Shown here one piece after another: positions 21,222-32,571 of a stretch of 64,000 bases of DNA (its first letter is position 1; the number at the start of each line of letters is the position of its first letter). Where the stretch lies: NCBI RefSeq assembly GCF_047496725.1, contig NC_132972.1, forward strand, positions 17,960,001 through 18,024,000, in the 5' to 3' direction. This stretch comes from Anoplolepis gracilipes. Its lineage: Eukaryota > Arthropoda > Insecta > Hymenoptera > Formicidae. Made by a program: the position numbers and the translations under genes. The notes under the pieces are model-generated. The model saw nothing but the letters and a program-made list of their open reading frames with translations. It was not told the origin of the DNA and did not search any database.

Positions 21222-21859
21222 AGACGACCTCTGTTCAAATGTTTTTCTCCACGTAGCCGCAGTATCACTTAAGCTTCCAACATAACTACATGGATAATAT
21301 CTGTACGACATAAGAAAAAATATGTGAAGTGACATATGACTGATGCAGCTACTACTAGTAAGCATTTCTCTGATTATCTTTATTATCTTGTTACTTAATT
21401 TCATTATCATGTGGTACACAATTTAACTAATTTATTATATATTTTTTACTATTTACAAATCCGCCAAAAAACATCAATTTAATGGCCAGTTATAGATTTA
21501 GTTCAATTAATTTTCAAACTAGAATCTCTTCATCCTCACCCACACAATGCACATCTCGTGGCTTGGAAACCTCAGAGAAATGCTTGAGGAAACATGAAAA
21601 CATTTAAAAGAGGAATTAGGAATCTCATACATATAAGAAAGACATCACGCTTAGCTTAACGTTATTAACATTGTACTCAGGGAAAAAGACCAACTCTTTA
21701 ATCCGGACTGATTAGTATTCCGACCGTATCCAATGTATATCTTTTATATTATATTTAAACCGATAGAACTCTACTTTTTGTTATGATTTATACTAGCGAA
21801 TATGATGACCTCTATACCTTTCACTTAGCTATTACGTCGATTATTGTTTTTTCAAAATT
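21222..21859 (+). other. PLE 3' untranslated tail
   Basis: No gene. It lies between the decayed C-terminus of the PLE and its hammerhead motif; I infer that it is the element's 3' tail. Confidence 0.5.
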
Positions 21860-21897
21860 GCGCTGAAGAAGATCCAAATCCGGATCGAAACGTTCGT
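21860..21897 (+). ncRNA. Hammerhead ribozyme motif, core intact
   Basis: GCGCTGAAGAAGATCC, loop, GGATCGAAACGTTCGTA. CTGAAGA fits CUGANGA, stem II is GATCC/GGATC, GAAAC follows, and ACG-UU-CGU can form a short stem III followed by A, giving a GUA cleavage triplet. Stem I pairing with TTTTTATTGC downstream is poor, so activity is uncertain. PLE terminal hammerheads are established; this is the best candidate in the window. Confidence 0.6.
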
Positions 21898-22479
21898 ATT
21901 TTTATTGCAATATTGTCAAATAATTCAGTATTGTACTAAACATCAATATAATCTTTGTAATACACTACGGGAATCATAAACACAACCCACATATCAAAAA
22001 TTTTCCTTGCTCCTATTGCCTCTATACTTTCTTTATTCAATTACGAAGGAGCTCACACTTATTTCTTAATATTAATGCTTTGAATACCGGCAAATGTTAA
22101 TTCTAAATTATCTTAAGAACATTTATAAACAAGAAACTACTTTAGAAGATTCTCTGTAAATAAATCTAATGCTAAGTTACAAAAACGTATCTACAATAAA
22201 TCCTCAGCCAAATGTTTTTCTTTGGTGTTGTAAAATATCAATATTGTCAATTTTTAAATTTCAAATATAATGTCGATAAAAAACTTTATCAAAATATAGC
22301 AAATTGTTTAGAAAAATAGGTGATTTAAAATGTTTTCCATAAGAATTGCACATGTTTATTATGTCAAACAAATAATCAAATATTTAAATAAACTCAATTG
22401 TTGCTTTACTTCCAGTAAAGTTTTTATAATTTTGAGATTTTAAATACTTGATAACACTACTCCTAATTGTTTTACTTAC
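21898..22479. other. AT-rich sequence, no gene
   Basis: Nothing recognised between the PLE tail and the TTGAGTGT repeat cluster. Confidence 0.5.
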
Positions 22480-22645
22480 GGAAAATATACTCAAATTTTG
22501 AGTGTTTATACTCAATTTTCAGTGTAAACATTCAATATTGAGAGTTCATCCTTAAATTTGAGTATATACACTTCAACATTGAGTGTTTATACTGAAAATT
22601 GAATGTTTATATTAAAAATTGAGTGTTTAGCCACACAGCACAAGT
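22480..22645. repeat. Degenerate short tandem/palindromic repeats (ACTCAA..TTGAGTGTTTA)
   Basis: The words TTGAGTGTTTATAC, ACTCAATTTTCAGTG, CAATATTGAGAG and TTGAGTGTTTA recur about every 25-30 bases, several in inverted pairs. No ORF. Confidence 0.65.
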
Positions 22646-22738
22646 AAATTCTGAGGATATTCTGAAAATATTATAACAGTATATTGCGTATATTCTGAGA
22701 ACATTCGAAATACATACTACGATATATTGAGTATGTAC

Positions 22739-23912
22739 TAACAAGGAAAGTGTCCCCCTCCGATTTTAATGATCTTTGACTATGTTGTAGTCTAGGTCAA
22801 AATAGGAGACACGTATTTTTTTATAAGTGCCCATACGCCCGTTAAGGGAGTGAAACACCCTTTTGAGAAAAATCGATTTTTACATTTCTGAGCGAATACC
22901 GTTGAAACAATAAGATATAAAAAAATGTTTCAAATAAAAGTTTTAAAGTTTTTCATATACTTTAAAACCGTGCAATAAAATTTTTCAAAAATGTTATATT
23001 TTTCGAAATCCTTCCCCCTTTCTTTCAATTTTTGAAAATTTTAAAATTTGTCTTATGTAATAGCAAAACTTATAGCTCATTTAAAGACAAATTCAACTAT
23101 ATATGATAAAGTTGTATTCCGAAGTCGCATTTTTCAGAAATAAGCTAAAAATCTCTATATATCACTATCTCTACAGGATGTCCCATAATTCGCGAACCAC
23201 CCGTTACGTGCAGGTAGAGTAGGTTAAACTGAGTAAAAAAATTATCTACCATTTTGCAATTTTCACAATAGTTAATGAGATAATAATTATAAGAGATCAG
23301 CCAATCGGCGCCCGGCAGGAGCGCGCGGCACAAAGAAGCCTCCCACTGTTACTTGATACTAGGCGCGCCGATATGCGTGTGACTATGTGTGTGACTCTTC
23401 AAGTTGTCAATGCAGAGGGTTTCTCCCACCGCTTCGTCGGTGGTCGCGAATTATGGGACACCCTGTAGAGATAGTGATATATAGAGATTTTTAGCTTATT
23501 TCTGAAAAATGCGACTTCGGAATACAACTTTATCATATATGGTTGAATTTGTCTTTAAATGAGCTATAAGTTTTGCTATAAGACAAATTTTAAAATTTTC
23601 AAAAATTAAAAGAGAGAGGGAGGGATTTAAAAAAATATAACATTTTTGAAAAATCTAATTGCACGGTTTTAAAGTACATAAAAAACCATAAAACTTTTAT
23701 TTGAAACATTTTTTTTATATCTTATTGTTTCGACGATATTCGCTCAGGAAACAAAAATGTAAAAATCAATTTTTTTCAAGAGGGTGTTTCACCCCCTTAA
23801 CGGGTGTATGGGCACTTATAAAAAAATACGTGTCTCCTATTTTGACCTACACTACAACATAGTCAAAACTCATTAAAATCGGAGAGGGACACTTTCAACC
23901 CTTTCCTTGTTA
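22739..23912. mobile_element. Fold-back element with about 465-bp inverted arms
   Basis: TAACAAGGAAAG at 22739 pairs with CTTTCCTTGTTA ending 23912; the arms 22739-23201 and 23439-23912 match along their length at roughly 90 percent with small indels. The arm ends nearest the centre hold ACAGGRTGTCCCATAATTCG, which has the look of mariner-like ends. The 237-bp spacer (23202-23438) is GC-richer and contains no gene. The right end abuts the Gypsy integrase relic. No clear target duplication was found. Confidence 0.85.
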
Positions 23913-24803
23913 AATAATTGTTTAGTTTGCTTAATGGCAAATAATTCAGTAAATTCTAGAGAAGAAGACTTTAGAATTACAGATACACTTTCCTTTTCTT
24001 TTGAGATCGTTTACCTCGACCATTTTGGTCCATTAAAAAAAGCTCCTGATAGTTCAAAACATATTTTAATAGCAGTTGATGTATTTACAAAATTTACGCA
24101 TCTTTTTGCAGTAAAAATGGTAAAAATGCTGAATAGGGGACCCAGACAGCTCCAATGACCTTGGCTTTGACATATGTTGTCAAGGTCTGACTCTGAATAA
24201 CATGCAAAAGCCGTCGCTTATTGTTTATTAAAAAGTTATAAACAAAAGAAGTTTCATAAATAGGACATAATTTTCTCACATCATGTATATTTAGTGAAGC
24301 ATACTTTTAATGGATCTATTTATTTAAATGTGATACATTGAATGCGTGGGCGAGAGAGGGACAAAGCTACTCCTAAACCCCCTCCCCACAAAATAACTAA
24401 CCCAACCCAATCTGCGTCTGAGGTATAAAATAGTTTTTGTTTCGTAACACAGGTTGGGTTGGGTTAGTTTTATTGTGGCGTGGGGAAGTCCCTCTCCCGC
24501 GCACATTCAATGTATCACATTTAAATAAATAGATCCATTAAAAGAACAAAAATATGCTTTTGATTAATTGAAAATTATGTCCTATTTATAAAACTCTCTT
24601 TCTTTATAACTTTTTAAAAAACAACGAGCAACGGCTAAAACCCTTTGCATGTTACTCAAGGTCATGTCCTTGACAATATATGTCAAGATCAAAGTCATTG
24701 GAGCTGAGTCTCTTATTCGGCATTTTTACCGTAAAAATAATTAATGTCAAAAAAATTATTAAAAATCTTAGAAGCATATTTCTTACTTTCAGAAATCCTT
24801 TCA
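23913..24803 (+). pseudogene. Gypsy integrase fragment, split by a fold-back element
   Basis: From about 23913 the frame reads CLVCLMANNSVNSR, FEIVYLDHFGPL, HILIAVDVFTKFTHLFAVK up to 24118; this is the start of the integrase catalytic core with one acidic residue of the DDE triad (LDHFGPL) and the VDVFTKF strand. The fold-back element at 24119-24730 interrupts it, and a similar frame resumes at 24731 (KIINVKKIIKNLRSIFLTF) until about 24803. The remaining D and E of the core are missing, so it is a short relic. Both flanks are other repeats. Confidence 0.75.
24119..24730. mobile_element. Fold-back MITE with 8-bp target duplication (family A)
   Basis: Begins GGTAAAAATGCTGAATA and ends TATTCGGCATTTTTACC, flanked by GTAAAAAT on both sides (24111-24118 and 24731-24738). 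Arms are about 285 bp each with a short centre around 24416-24447. Each arm holds an internal small palindrome of the form CCTTGAC-ATATGT-GTCAAGG. No protein is encoded. An 8-bp duplication suggests mobilisation by a hAT-, P- or similar class transposase, though the ends do not match standard hAT ends. Confidence 0.9.
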
Positions 24804-24805
24804 AA

Positions 24806-25393
24806 TGTAACGATGGTTCTCTCGAGGAGGCGCGGGATAGCTCTTGTCGGAATCAAGGCTCGAGAGGAGGAGATCACGAGATGTATACTTGAAAATAAAT
24901 GTCTTTATTTAGAATAAACTACTTTTGATGAGAGCGAGTTTACAAATATGTGAGAAGATATTGATGCGTCTGTTTGCTAGAATAATAGTGTACAAATGTG
25001 CATTCGTATATCGTGCGATATGTACACGCATAAATGTGTATGTACGTACGTGTATGACAACCGAAAGCGTCACATACACATGCAGCGCGTTCGTGTCGTT
25101 TGCAGCGCGGCGGAGTTCAAGCAGCGGAGGAGAAAAAAGTGGGAGGCAATCCGATGTTGCATCCTTAGCGCAAGCTGCACGATCGAGAAAGAAAGCATGA
25201 CAAGACGTGATGCCGATTAGTGGTGTCCTATAGCTCTGCCTCATTCACTCTACGCTTGAATGCAGGAGGAATGAGCGAGAGAGCTATAGGATACCGCGTT
25301 GTCTCTATATGCGTCTCGCACTTGTGTCATGCTTTCTTTTTTATTCCTTCAAGAAACATAGCTGAGCCTTGCGCATCGAATGCCGACATTCAT
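24806..25393. other. GC-richer segment, possible old LTR
   Basis: Begins TGTAACGATGG and ends AATGCCGACA, so it could be a 588-bp LTR with TG..CA ends, but the flanks show no target duplication and no second copy exists in the window. It contains an inverted repeat TCCTATAGCTCT/AGAGCTATAGGA near 25228-25290. ORFs across it are overlapping on both strands and not convincing. Confidence 0.2.
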
Positions 25394-26229
25394 AAAATTT
25401 TAATTATATCATATTAATATTAGAAATTGATCGGCTTTATATATAGCAAAAAAACATATGCTTATTCTAATTAATTATTAATTTATTTATGAGTGTAATT
25501 TTTTTCTATTATGTAAAAAAATTTGATAAAAAATTATACATGTATCATTATGAGTAATTTTGAGATTCACTAGAATAGTAATTATAAACTTGCACCTGTT
25601 TGTAATTAAATTCACATTAAATATAAATAAATATATAGAAATCATAATTCATGATATAAAATATTTTTCCTAATTGTATTATTAGAAAACTCAAATTTTT
25701 TATTTATAACACAATATCGATATCTGATCGAATTCATGGTTTGTCACAAATGAGCCAACGAGCTTTTAACTGTAAATTTACAATACTTATATAAAAATAT
25801 AACTATTTTATGGAAGATTACGTTATGCTGCGTAATATTACAAAAATTTAGATATCTTTATAAAATTTTTTAAATATTAATATCATTTATGTACGTAATT
25901 TTCTATATAAAATAAAAAAATATATTTACATATTATATATTTACATTATTACATTAATTATGTAATCTTTTTACATCTATTATTATTTGTCTAAATTCAC
26001 AAAATTTTTTTTTACAGTGAAACAATATAATTAGTGATAATTTGGAACTCATACAATGCAAATCACTTGAAGTTTTGTGCAATAAATAGCCTATTATTTT
26101 TTAAAATTATTGTTATGATAAATACAAATAAAGAAATATAATCTCTTGTTTCTATTTTTAATTACAGTTTCAAGTTGATCGCACATCTCAAAATTACGCA
26201 AAAAATAGTCTTCCGATTTTGACTTAAAA
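25394..26229. other. AT-rich, no gene
   Basis: No ORF of note and no repeat I recognise. Confidence 0.6.
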
Positions 26230-28395
26230 TAGATAGGGAGGACAGCTTAAGGAGGTTAGAGAAGACGCACGTCGTACGCGTGCCTCTTTGCACCCGCCCT
26301 CCTTCTCCGAGAGGGAGGGGCATTTACGTCCTCCTCCCTCTTTCTCTCGGCGGCCTCCTTCTGGGACATTACTGCCACGCAGAACAAGACCTCCATTTAT
26401 CTTCCCCATAGTTTGCACCATGGTGGGCAGGGAGACTTCGTCCCCTATTTCTTCTCGGACCCGCTGTATTCAACCCGCTCTGGACAGTAGGTCAGAGTGT
26501 GTTCAGGCGTATCCTTCGCGTGTCTACAATGGTGGCATGCGGTCGACCGCTCTCTGCCTATTCGATACAGGCACTCATCAAAACATCTATGATCAGTGAG
26601 CACCTGCACTAACCTAAAGTCAAGGGTGCCATATCGCCGGTCCACCCACTTCATAAAGACGTATGGCCTCGACGGCGCGTATGCCTGTCCGTACACCGGA
26701 CAAGCCTTCCTCCTAAACGGCTAATTTGCGCCGTCGAGCCTGGAGCCTCAGCCTCACTATAGCTCTTGGTGACAGGGGCCTCCTTGCCGTGGGGTCCTGA
26801 GCTTCTCGGCGGGAAACGCGCATCCGATATAACTTGGCATACACGCCGAGAGCACCCACAGTATGACCCCTGCCATCACCCACGCCGCCTCAAACGCGAC
26901 GGTCCTATACCCCCGAATGGCACGGACGACCAGCCGCCTCTGTATGCCTTTGATGGTCAGCAGAGACTTTCTGCTAGCCGCCACTCTCTCGTGCTAAATG
27001 GGGGCTCCATACAAGGCGATGGACTGGACCGCCGTGACAAAGAGGCGACGTGCGTCATCCCCTGGCCCCCCGAGATTGGGCATCAGCCTACCGAGACTGG
27101 CAGCAGCTGCCCTCATTCGGGGAGTCAACTTCTCCAAGTGAGGCTGGAAATTCCACCGGCTCAAGAATGAAACTCAGATACTTCATCTTAGTCCCGATCC
27201 CGACCCAAACACCCTCGACTTTGAGGTGAGCTCTGTCTCGAAGTGACCCCCTTTTGTTAGAAGCGACGAACCATACCGCATCTGTCTTGTATAAGGCTAC
27301 CTCGAGGCCCAACTTCCTAATGCGGTCAACCGCATGCCCAACACCTATTTCAACTAGTCTGATGGTGCTGCTCCAATCCTTTTTCCAGGACAGGACGAGG
27401 GTGTTATCCGCATAACACACCATCGCCTGCCCTGGAAGGAGGGATCCCCGCAAAACCCAATCGTATCCGAGGTTCCACAGAAGCGGGCCTAACACTGACC
27501 TCTGCGGAACCTACGATGGGCCTCCCTCCTTATCAACTTCCCGTATCACCCAGGATACTCAATTATTCTGTTCCGGAAGTAGTCACCAACCACCTTCTGT
27601 ATGTACGCGGGAACTCTGTGGTATTTTAGAGCCCCGCGCACACTCCCAGGGGAGGGTATTAAAGGCGCTTGCCGTCTCCGAGAGAGCCTTGATACGCATT
27701 ATAGCGTCAATTGTCGAGCAGCTCTTTCGGAAACCATATTGATAATCCGTCAGGTCGAGACCCTATCCTGGACAAATTCCTCCTGAGGCGGACAGTTATA
27801 ATTCGCTCGAAGAGCTTACCCGCCTCATCCAGGAGGCATATTGAGCGGTATGCAGAGGGAGTGCGCGCGGGCTTTCCCTCCTTTTGGAGTAACACCATCC
27901 TCGCCTTTTTCCATACGTTGGTGGAATCTCCCCGTTCTGAAGCAGTTATAATGTAGCTGTTTTAGGCCATCCCCGCGACCTCCGAGGCTAAAGCCAGCGC
28001 CTTGGCGGGAATTCCATCTGCCCCCCGAGGTAGTATTTTTTCCCCGGAGCCTCTTAAGTTCCCGCCTGAACTCATCGTCCGTGAGCCCCATGTCTTCAGT
28101 CCAGAGAACGGGTTTGCCCAAGGTTGGCAACCCGGCCCCCGTCCCCCGAGAAGAGGATGGAAACCACCCTCTCCAGTACCTGAGGGTCTACCGCTTCCGT
28201 CATCGGGGGACCACCCGACTTCAACTTCTTTCTAACTATTTTATACGGGACCCCCATGGATCCCAATCTACCGACTCGACGAGTTTTTCCCATGCTCTGG
28301 TTTTGGCCTTGCCGATGGCCCGTTGTAATGACTTTCGCATTACGATAGTCCTCGTACAACGGTGCCGCCATCTGAGCTCCGTCCCGCCATTTAGC
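26230..28395 (-). pseudogene. R1-like LINE ORF2 (reverse transcriptase), heavily decayed
   Basis: Minus-strand pieces in order: KMLKSGG-type linker (28371-28081), LTDDEFRRELKRLRGKNT, AYRSICLLDEAGKLFERII (RT motif, about 27850), LGPLLWNLGYDWVLRG, then the catalytic box as YADN instead of YADD (about 27405), QRRLVVRAIRGYRTVAFEAA (thumb/connection typical of R1-clade elements), and a C-terminal zinc knuckle CHHCRHAKDTPEHTLTYC near 26560. Many frameshifts and stops break it, and the Asp-to-Asn change removes a catalytic residue. The apurinic-like endonuclease that should precede RT is not seen, so the copy is 5'-truncated at about 28395. Confidence 0.85.
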
Positions 28396-28397
28396 TC

Positions 28398-28476
28398 CGC
28401 TGTCTAATCAGGATTATGACCTTGACAACATATGTCAAGGTCATCGGTAAAGGGTCCCATAATATGCATATTTACC
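28398..28476. repeat. End fragment of the fold-back MITE (family A)
   Basis: GACCTTGACAACATATGTCAAGGTC palindrome core, then an end reading ATATGCATATTTACC at 28476, matching the right-hand ends of the elements at 24119-24730 and 61480-62307. The left half is absent. It sits exactly at the truncated end of the LINE ORF2 relic. Confidence 0.65.
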
Positions 28477-29388
28477 CCGACATCTTATTGAAAAATAAAT
28501 TGAGAAATTTAAGTTGTAAATATTGAGAAAGTGTTTAGACAATATCGTTTATTCTGTTTTATTCTCATTAAAGTTTTGTTCACATAAATCTGTAAGAGAG
28601 CTTCTCAATGAACCGTTTTGTTGTTTAATAGTCGAAGAGGGTTTCTAAGCGGAAAATCAACAGCATAAATATAATATGTTATATCTTCAAATCTTCATTT
28701 ATTAAATGTATCACACACTTACAAATGTTAACAACACTTAACTTTATTATTAAAATTATAATTTAATAAATAACTTTTGATGAATGGACTTAGAAATTGG
28801 ATAATGCGCGGAAACGATGTAGATAACGACTGATTAAGTACGCGATCCAAAATCAAAGACGATCAGATCTCGCGATTCTGGTAATTGAGCCTTCTTGTTA
28901 TTAAGTTGCTAGGAAACGGCAATGGCAATTTAAATATACTGCGCACGTAGTTGCGCAGATCGATGCAGATCGATTAACCAATAGAAAGCATAAATATATA
29001 TCAAAATATCATGTAGTATCGAGATACATGCGAGATACATGATATTTCTTACAGTTCGGCCATTCTGAACCGACGTTCGACTCGAATGTTTTTGAATTAC
29101 ATAGTGGTGTACAGTGAAATTTATATAGAGAAAAATTTATACAATATGCAAAATTAATTAAGTGTTAACCTTACAAGTATTATTCTAATACAATTTAGGT
29201 TTTTAAACCAAAGGAATATTTACCAAAAATACAATAAATGTAAGTAAAATATTTAAATTACATATTTAAAAAAAAACTTAACCTAATTAGCAATTTATAT
29301 AAATACAATTTTTAACTTAAATTAACATTTTTAACAGGTTTGATTTAAGTCTAACAGGAGATAACATTGTATTATAAGAGACGAAAAG
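28477..29388 (-). other. Gypsy 3' flank, possible 3' LTR (28677-29053)
   Basis: No gene. On the minus strand it follows the integrase end of the Gypsy element interrupted by the LINE. A segment starting TGTAAGAAATATC at 29053 and ending GATATAACA at 28677 has TG..CA ends and could be its 377-bp 3' LTR, but no second copy is present to test this. Confidence 0.35.
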
Positions 29389-29397
29389 TTGTACCCA

Positions 29398-31569
29398 TTT
29401 TTATTTTTTTACATGGGGAAATGCTTTACGCATCCCCCGAGGAGCGGGAACTCCCCGGGGGTACGTGGGACTCCCTCTATTTAGCGAAGTATACCCACTA
29501 AAACCCCATGGTGGTCACATCTCGGTGGTTTAAGGTGGGTAGACCCTGGGATTGCTTTCGCATGCAACCAGGACCCACCCCCGCCAATCCCCCCAATGTT
29601 TGGAGATTTCCTTCCTATGATGCGCCGTTGAGACAACTCAACGGCACACCACTGATGGTGTTGCGGGACCACCTCGCAACGCCGCCTCCTTCCCTGAGGT
29701 CAAGATGCAATGGGGAGTGAGTGTTCCCGCACTTACTCCCCCTTGACCCCCGAGAGGGGCGAGAATATTTCCCGCCTCCCTCCTTGTGGTCACCGGATCT
29801 GGTAGTCGAAATTGGAGCGAGGAGGGTCAAGACTTCCCGTGTTCACGACCTCGATCCTTCCTCGCAGTATATTGCGAGCGAAGGATTCCTCTCCTTCACT
29901 TGTCCTTGTCCCCGGTGAGGCGAAATACGCCCTCCCGGGGCCCAAGGACAGGGATGCCTCTCCTTCCGGGGTCCTCCTCACGGACATCGCCGAAGCGGAA
30001 TTCGCCAACGACGATCCCGAGGGATTCCCCCATAAAAAGGTGGGAGGGGAGTTCATGCCCAACCTCAGGAGGAAACCTCGCCCTTACTATCGGTCGAATC
30101 TCCTCTTCTCTCTTTTCCTGGGGTGGAGGGGACTCCGCGACTCCTCATCTAAGAGGACGGTCCCATCTAAGTCCGTCCCCCTCTCCTCCTCCACCTCGGA
30201 GGTAGCCGGCACAGCGGTCACCTCCATCTCGTCCTCTGCTGCATCCCCCACGTCCGGGGATGCCATCTCCCCCTATGCCGTCTCCGGTGAGGGAGCCACC
30301 TCGCTCACCTTAGCCGGAGACTCCCCACTTCTCCTCTTCTCTCTCCTCCTCATCCAACTCCTCTTACCCTCCAATCCTAAAGGCCCAACCAGGGAACAGC
30401 GCGCCCCCTCTCCCAGGACATAGTCGGAAGACACACCCAGGTCGCAGCACACTGCGCACCTAGGCGTGCCCCGACATCCCCATTTGAGGTGACCGTGGAC
30501 ACCGCACCGGTAACACCGGTCGCCCCGGTATACCTCCGCCTTACATGCGGCACCGATGTGCCCCATCTTGAGATATCTGTAGCATCTCGGGAACACATTG
30601 GTACCGACCCCTCCTTTCCCCCTCTTCCTCTCCGAAGAGGAGAAACGACGCAGGGGGTCTTTTCCCTTTTCAGGGAAAGACCCCCCCGCAGGTACTTCCT
30701 TCTGAGTAGTTGCCCCACCCGTCGGAACCCATAGACCTGACGGGCAACGGGACACTCCTCTAGCTTTTCTAGCTTTTTTCTTTCCACCCCGTTTGTCCGT
30801 GATCTCAGCCCAGGAGGGCGTGATGTTTGACCCTTCACGGGGAGGGGGTGGAGGGCTTCAGGCACGCTCTCATCGCCCGGATCTCCTGGTGGATCCCGTC
30901 TAGTCTCTCGACTATGGCGGAATCCACCTCCTTCCTTATAATGTCGTGGAGGGACCCCGCATCTCCAAGAGGATGCGGGGCCTCCGCCCCAACTTCCATA
31001 GGCTCGGATGTCTCCACCTGCGTAGAGACATCCGAGCAGAAACCCTTCTGGGGCTGGGGGTCACCCAGAAGACGTCCCACATCCCTCGTTAGAGTCCCCA
31101 CGCATCCGCCGACCCGGTTAAAATGGCCGTACAGGTCGGCCGCGAGCCGCTAGATGCGTGAGGCCTCTCCATCTAACTTCCATGGGTCGACCCCGCTAAG
31201 ATCCGCGCGGTATGTTGTAAGGCATGTTCGTGCACTTTCTGGGCCTCCCCCAAAAGAATCGACATCTTCACAATGCGATCTCCGGCAATCGCATATGCCC
31301 CCAAGGGCCTCGCCGTCAAGCTCTCGGATAGCTCCTCGCAGGATGTCGACGAGGAGGGAACGGAGACAATATCCCCCCCGCCGGTCCGTGGCATCCGACA
31401 CCACGGAGTCTAAGCTCCTGGTCGTGTCCATCCATGTTTTCGACACACTCTTAGCACCCTTTCGGATCCCCCAGGGGGTGTGAGTCCAAAGACTCGACGA
31501 CCACACCGAGATCACCTCCGGGGTGAGCCCCCCGGCAAGGTGGTGCATCATTGGGGGGGGGGGGAGGAA
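29398..31569 (-). mobile_element. ORF1-only LINE insertion with 9-bp target duplication
   Basis: Flanked by TTGTACCCA at 29389-29397 and 31570-31578. The left end (3' of the element) has an A-rich tail (CATGTAAAAAAATAAAAA on the minus strand) preceded by a GC-rich hairpin-prone 3' end (GGGGGATGCGTAAAGCATTT). The right end is a run of ten or more G on the plus strand, upstream of ORF1. There is ORF1 and a 3' end but no ORF2, so it looks like a half-LINE. It lies inside the minus-strand Gypsy element. Confidence 0.8.
29800..31551 (-). pseudogene. LINE ORF1 (gag-like, three CCHC zinc knuckles)
   Basis: Pieces: an N-terminal region with MMHHLAGGLTPEVISVWSSS (31551 downward), a middle containing VDSAIVERLDGIHQEIRAM (about 30930, coiled-coil like), and zinc knuckles in the order RCYRYLKMGHIGAAC, CYRCGVHGHLKWGC, PRCAVCCDLGVSS (30640-30430). 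Such a triple CCHC array near the C-terminus is typical of ORF1 of R1/jockey-type LINEs and binds element RNA. After it comes an acidic Ser/Glu-rich tail to about 29,800. At least three frameshifts separate the pieces. Codon and base composition (very GC-rich) differs sharply from the host Gypsy element. Confidence 0.8.
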
Positions 31570-31578
31570 TTGTACCCA

Positions 31579-31870
31579 GGAATGTCTGTCACAACATTTC
31601 TATTTTTACTTAAATTCTTTGTCGCAAAGTATGAACCTTTATATTTGGGCTTGAATTTTTTACGGGTGGGTACAACACGAGCATAATAAGAGGAAGTGCT
31701 AGGTTTTATAATATTTTGTGATAATAAATTGTCTGAAATGTCGCGAATCTTAAATCTTTTAGTCCTAGCAAAGCGATGCGGGGCATGAACATAAGTTATA
31801 TTTTTAAATGCTATTTTATCACAATATTCTTTGTTAATTAAGTTGATATTTGAATTTTAATTCGCATTTA
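31579..31870 (-). pseudogene. RT start fused to integrase C-terminus by deletion
   Basis: Minus strand reads HRFARTKRFKIRDISDNLL then IIKPSTSSYYARVV, which is the start of Gypsy RT, and immediately continues TRKKFKPKYKGSYFATKNL and VVTDIPGY, which is the C-terminal domain of integrase. All of the RT palm, RNase H and integrase core are gone. The joint falls at RKK, a motif present in both regions, so deletion by short homology is likely. Confidence 0.7.
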
Positions 31871-31876
31871 AAATAT

Positions 31877-32571
31877 TTAAATTTTTTTATCTGAATTCAA
31901 GCCAAAATTTGTTTTAATATCTGAATTCAAAGAAACGATATGAGAATGTGTATTATCTTCTGTTAATGTTGCAATGATCATTTTAACAAACAAGTTCAAT
32001 CTTTTGTCTAAATTTTTATTAGTTGAATCATAAATTATTTTTATATTATTATTGGAAATAAAGTCTCGACCAAGAATTAAATCTGACTGAATTAAATCTT
32101 TCTCCAAAACATTTAAAGAAATATTTCCTTTAAAATGAGGTAAAGATTCTAAATTAATGTTTCAAAAGAACCAAGAATATGAATCTTATCTCCTGAAATA
32201 GATTGATAACTAATAGGAGATTTAATTAAATAATTAGCTAGTTTATTTATTTTATTGTAAGCTGTCAAACTAATGAAAGAAATTGGACTTCCAATATCTA
32301 ATAATGCAAGAAAAGTACACGGAACATTATTTAATGAATTAACCTTTATAGTTAAATCTTTTATATCTAACTTTCTACTACTATTTAATATTGTTACAGT
32401 TGCAACTGGTGAAGCCGCTGCAGAAGAAGAATTATCATCCAAAGATGTAGATTCAACTGGAACAACTGCAACAACTGGAGAAGAGGATGAAAAAAAAGTT
32501 TGTTGTTGTTCTTTCCTCTTCAACTTGTAATAATTATCTCTGGTATGTCCACGAGTCCGCAGGAAACGCAA
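31877..32571 (-). pseudogene. Gypsy protease region, active-site changed
   Basis: Contains a zinc-knuckle remnant (RTRGHTRDNYYKLK), a Ser-rich linker, then LALLDIGSPISFISL where the usual DTG is DIG, and, after a frameshift near 32140, SDLILGRDFISNNNIKI, the second protease hallmark. The frame is -1 relative to gag as in the other Gypsy element here. DIG in place of DTG would be expected to impair the enzyme. Confidence 0.75.

Noticed and set aside
24806..25393. LTR with TG..CA ends
   Set aside because: No target duplication, no partner copy and no primer site, so kept only as a low-confidence feature.
26288..31551. Many plus-strand ORFs over the LINE regions
   Set aside because: Shadows of GC-rich minus-strand LINE coding; no domain of their own.
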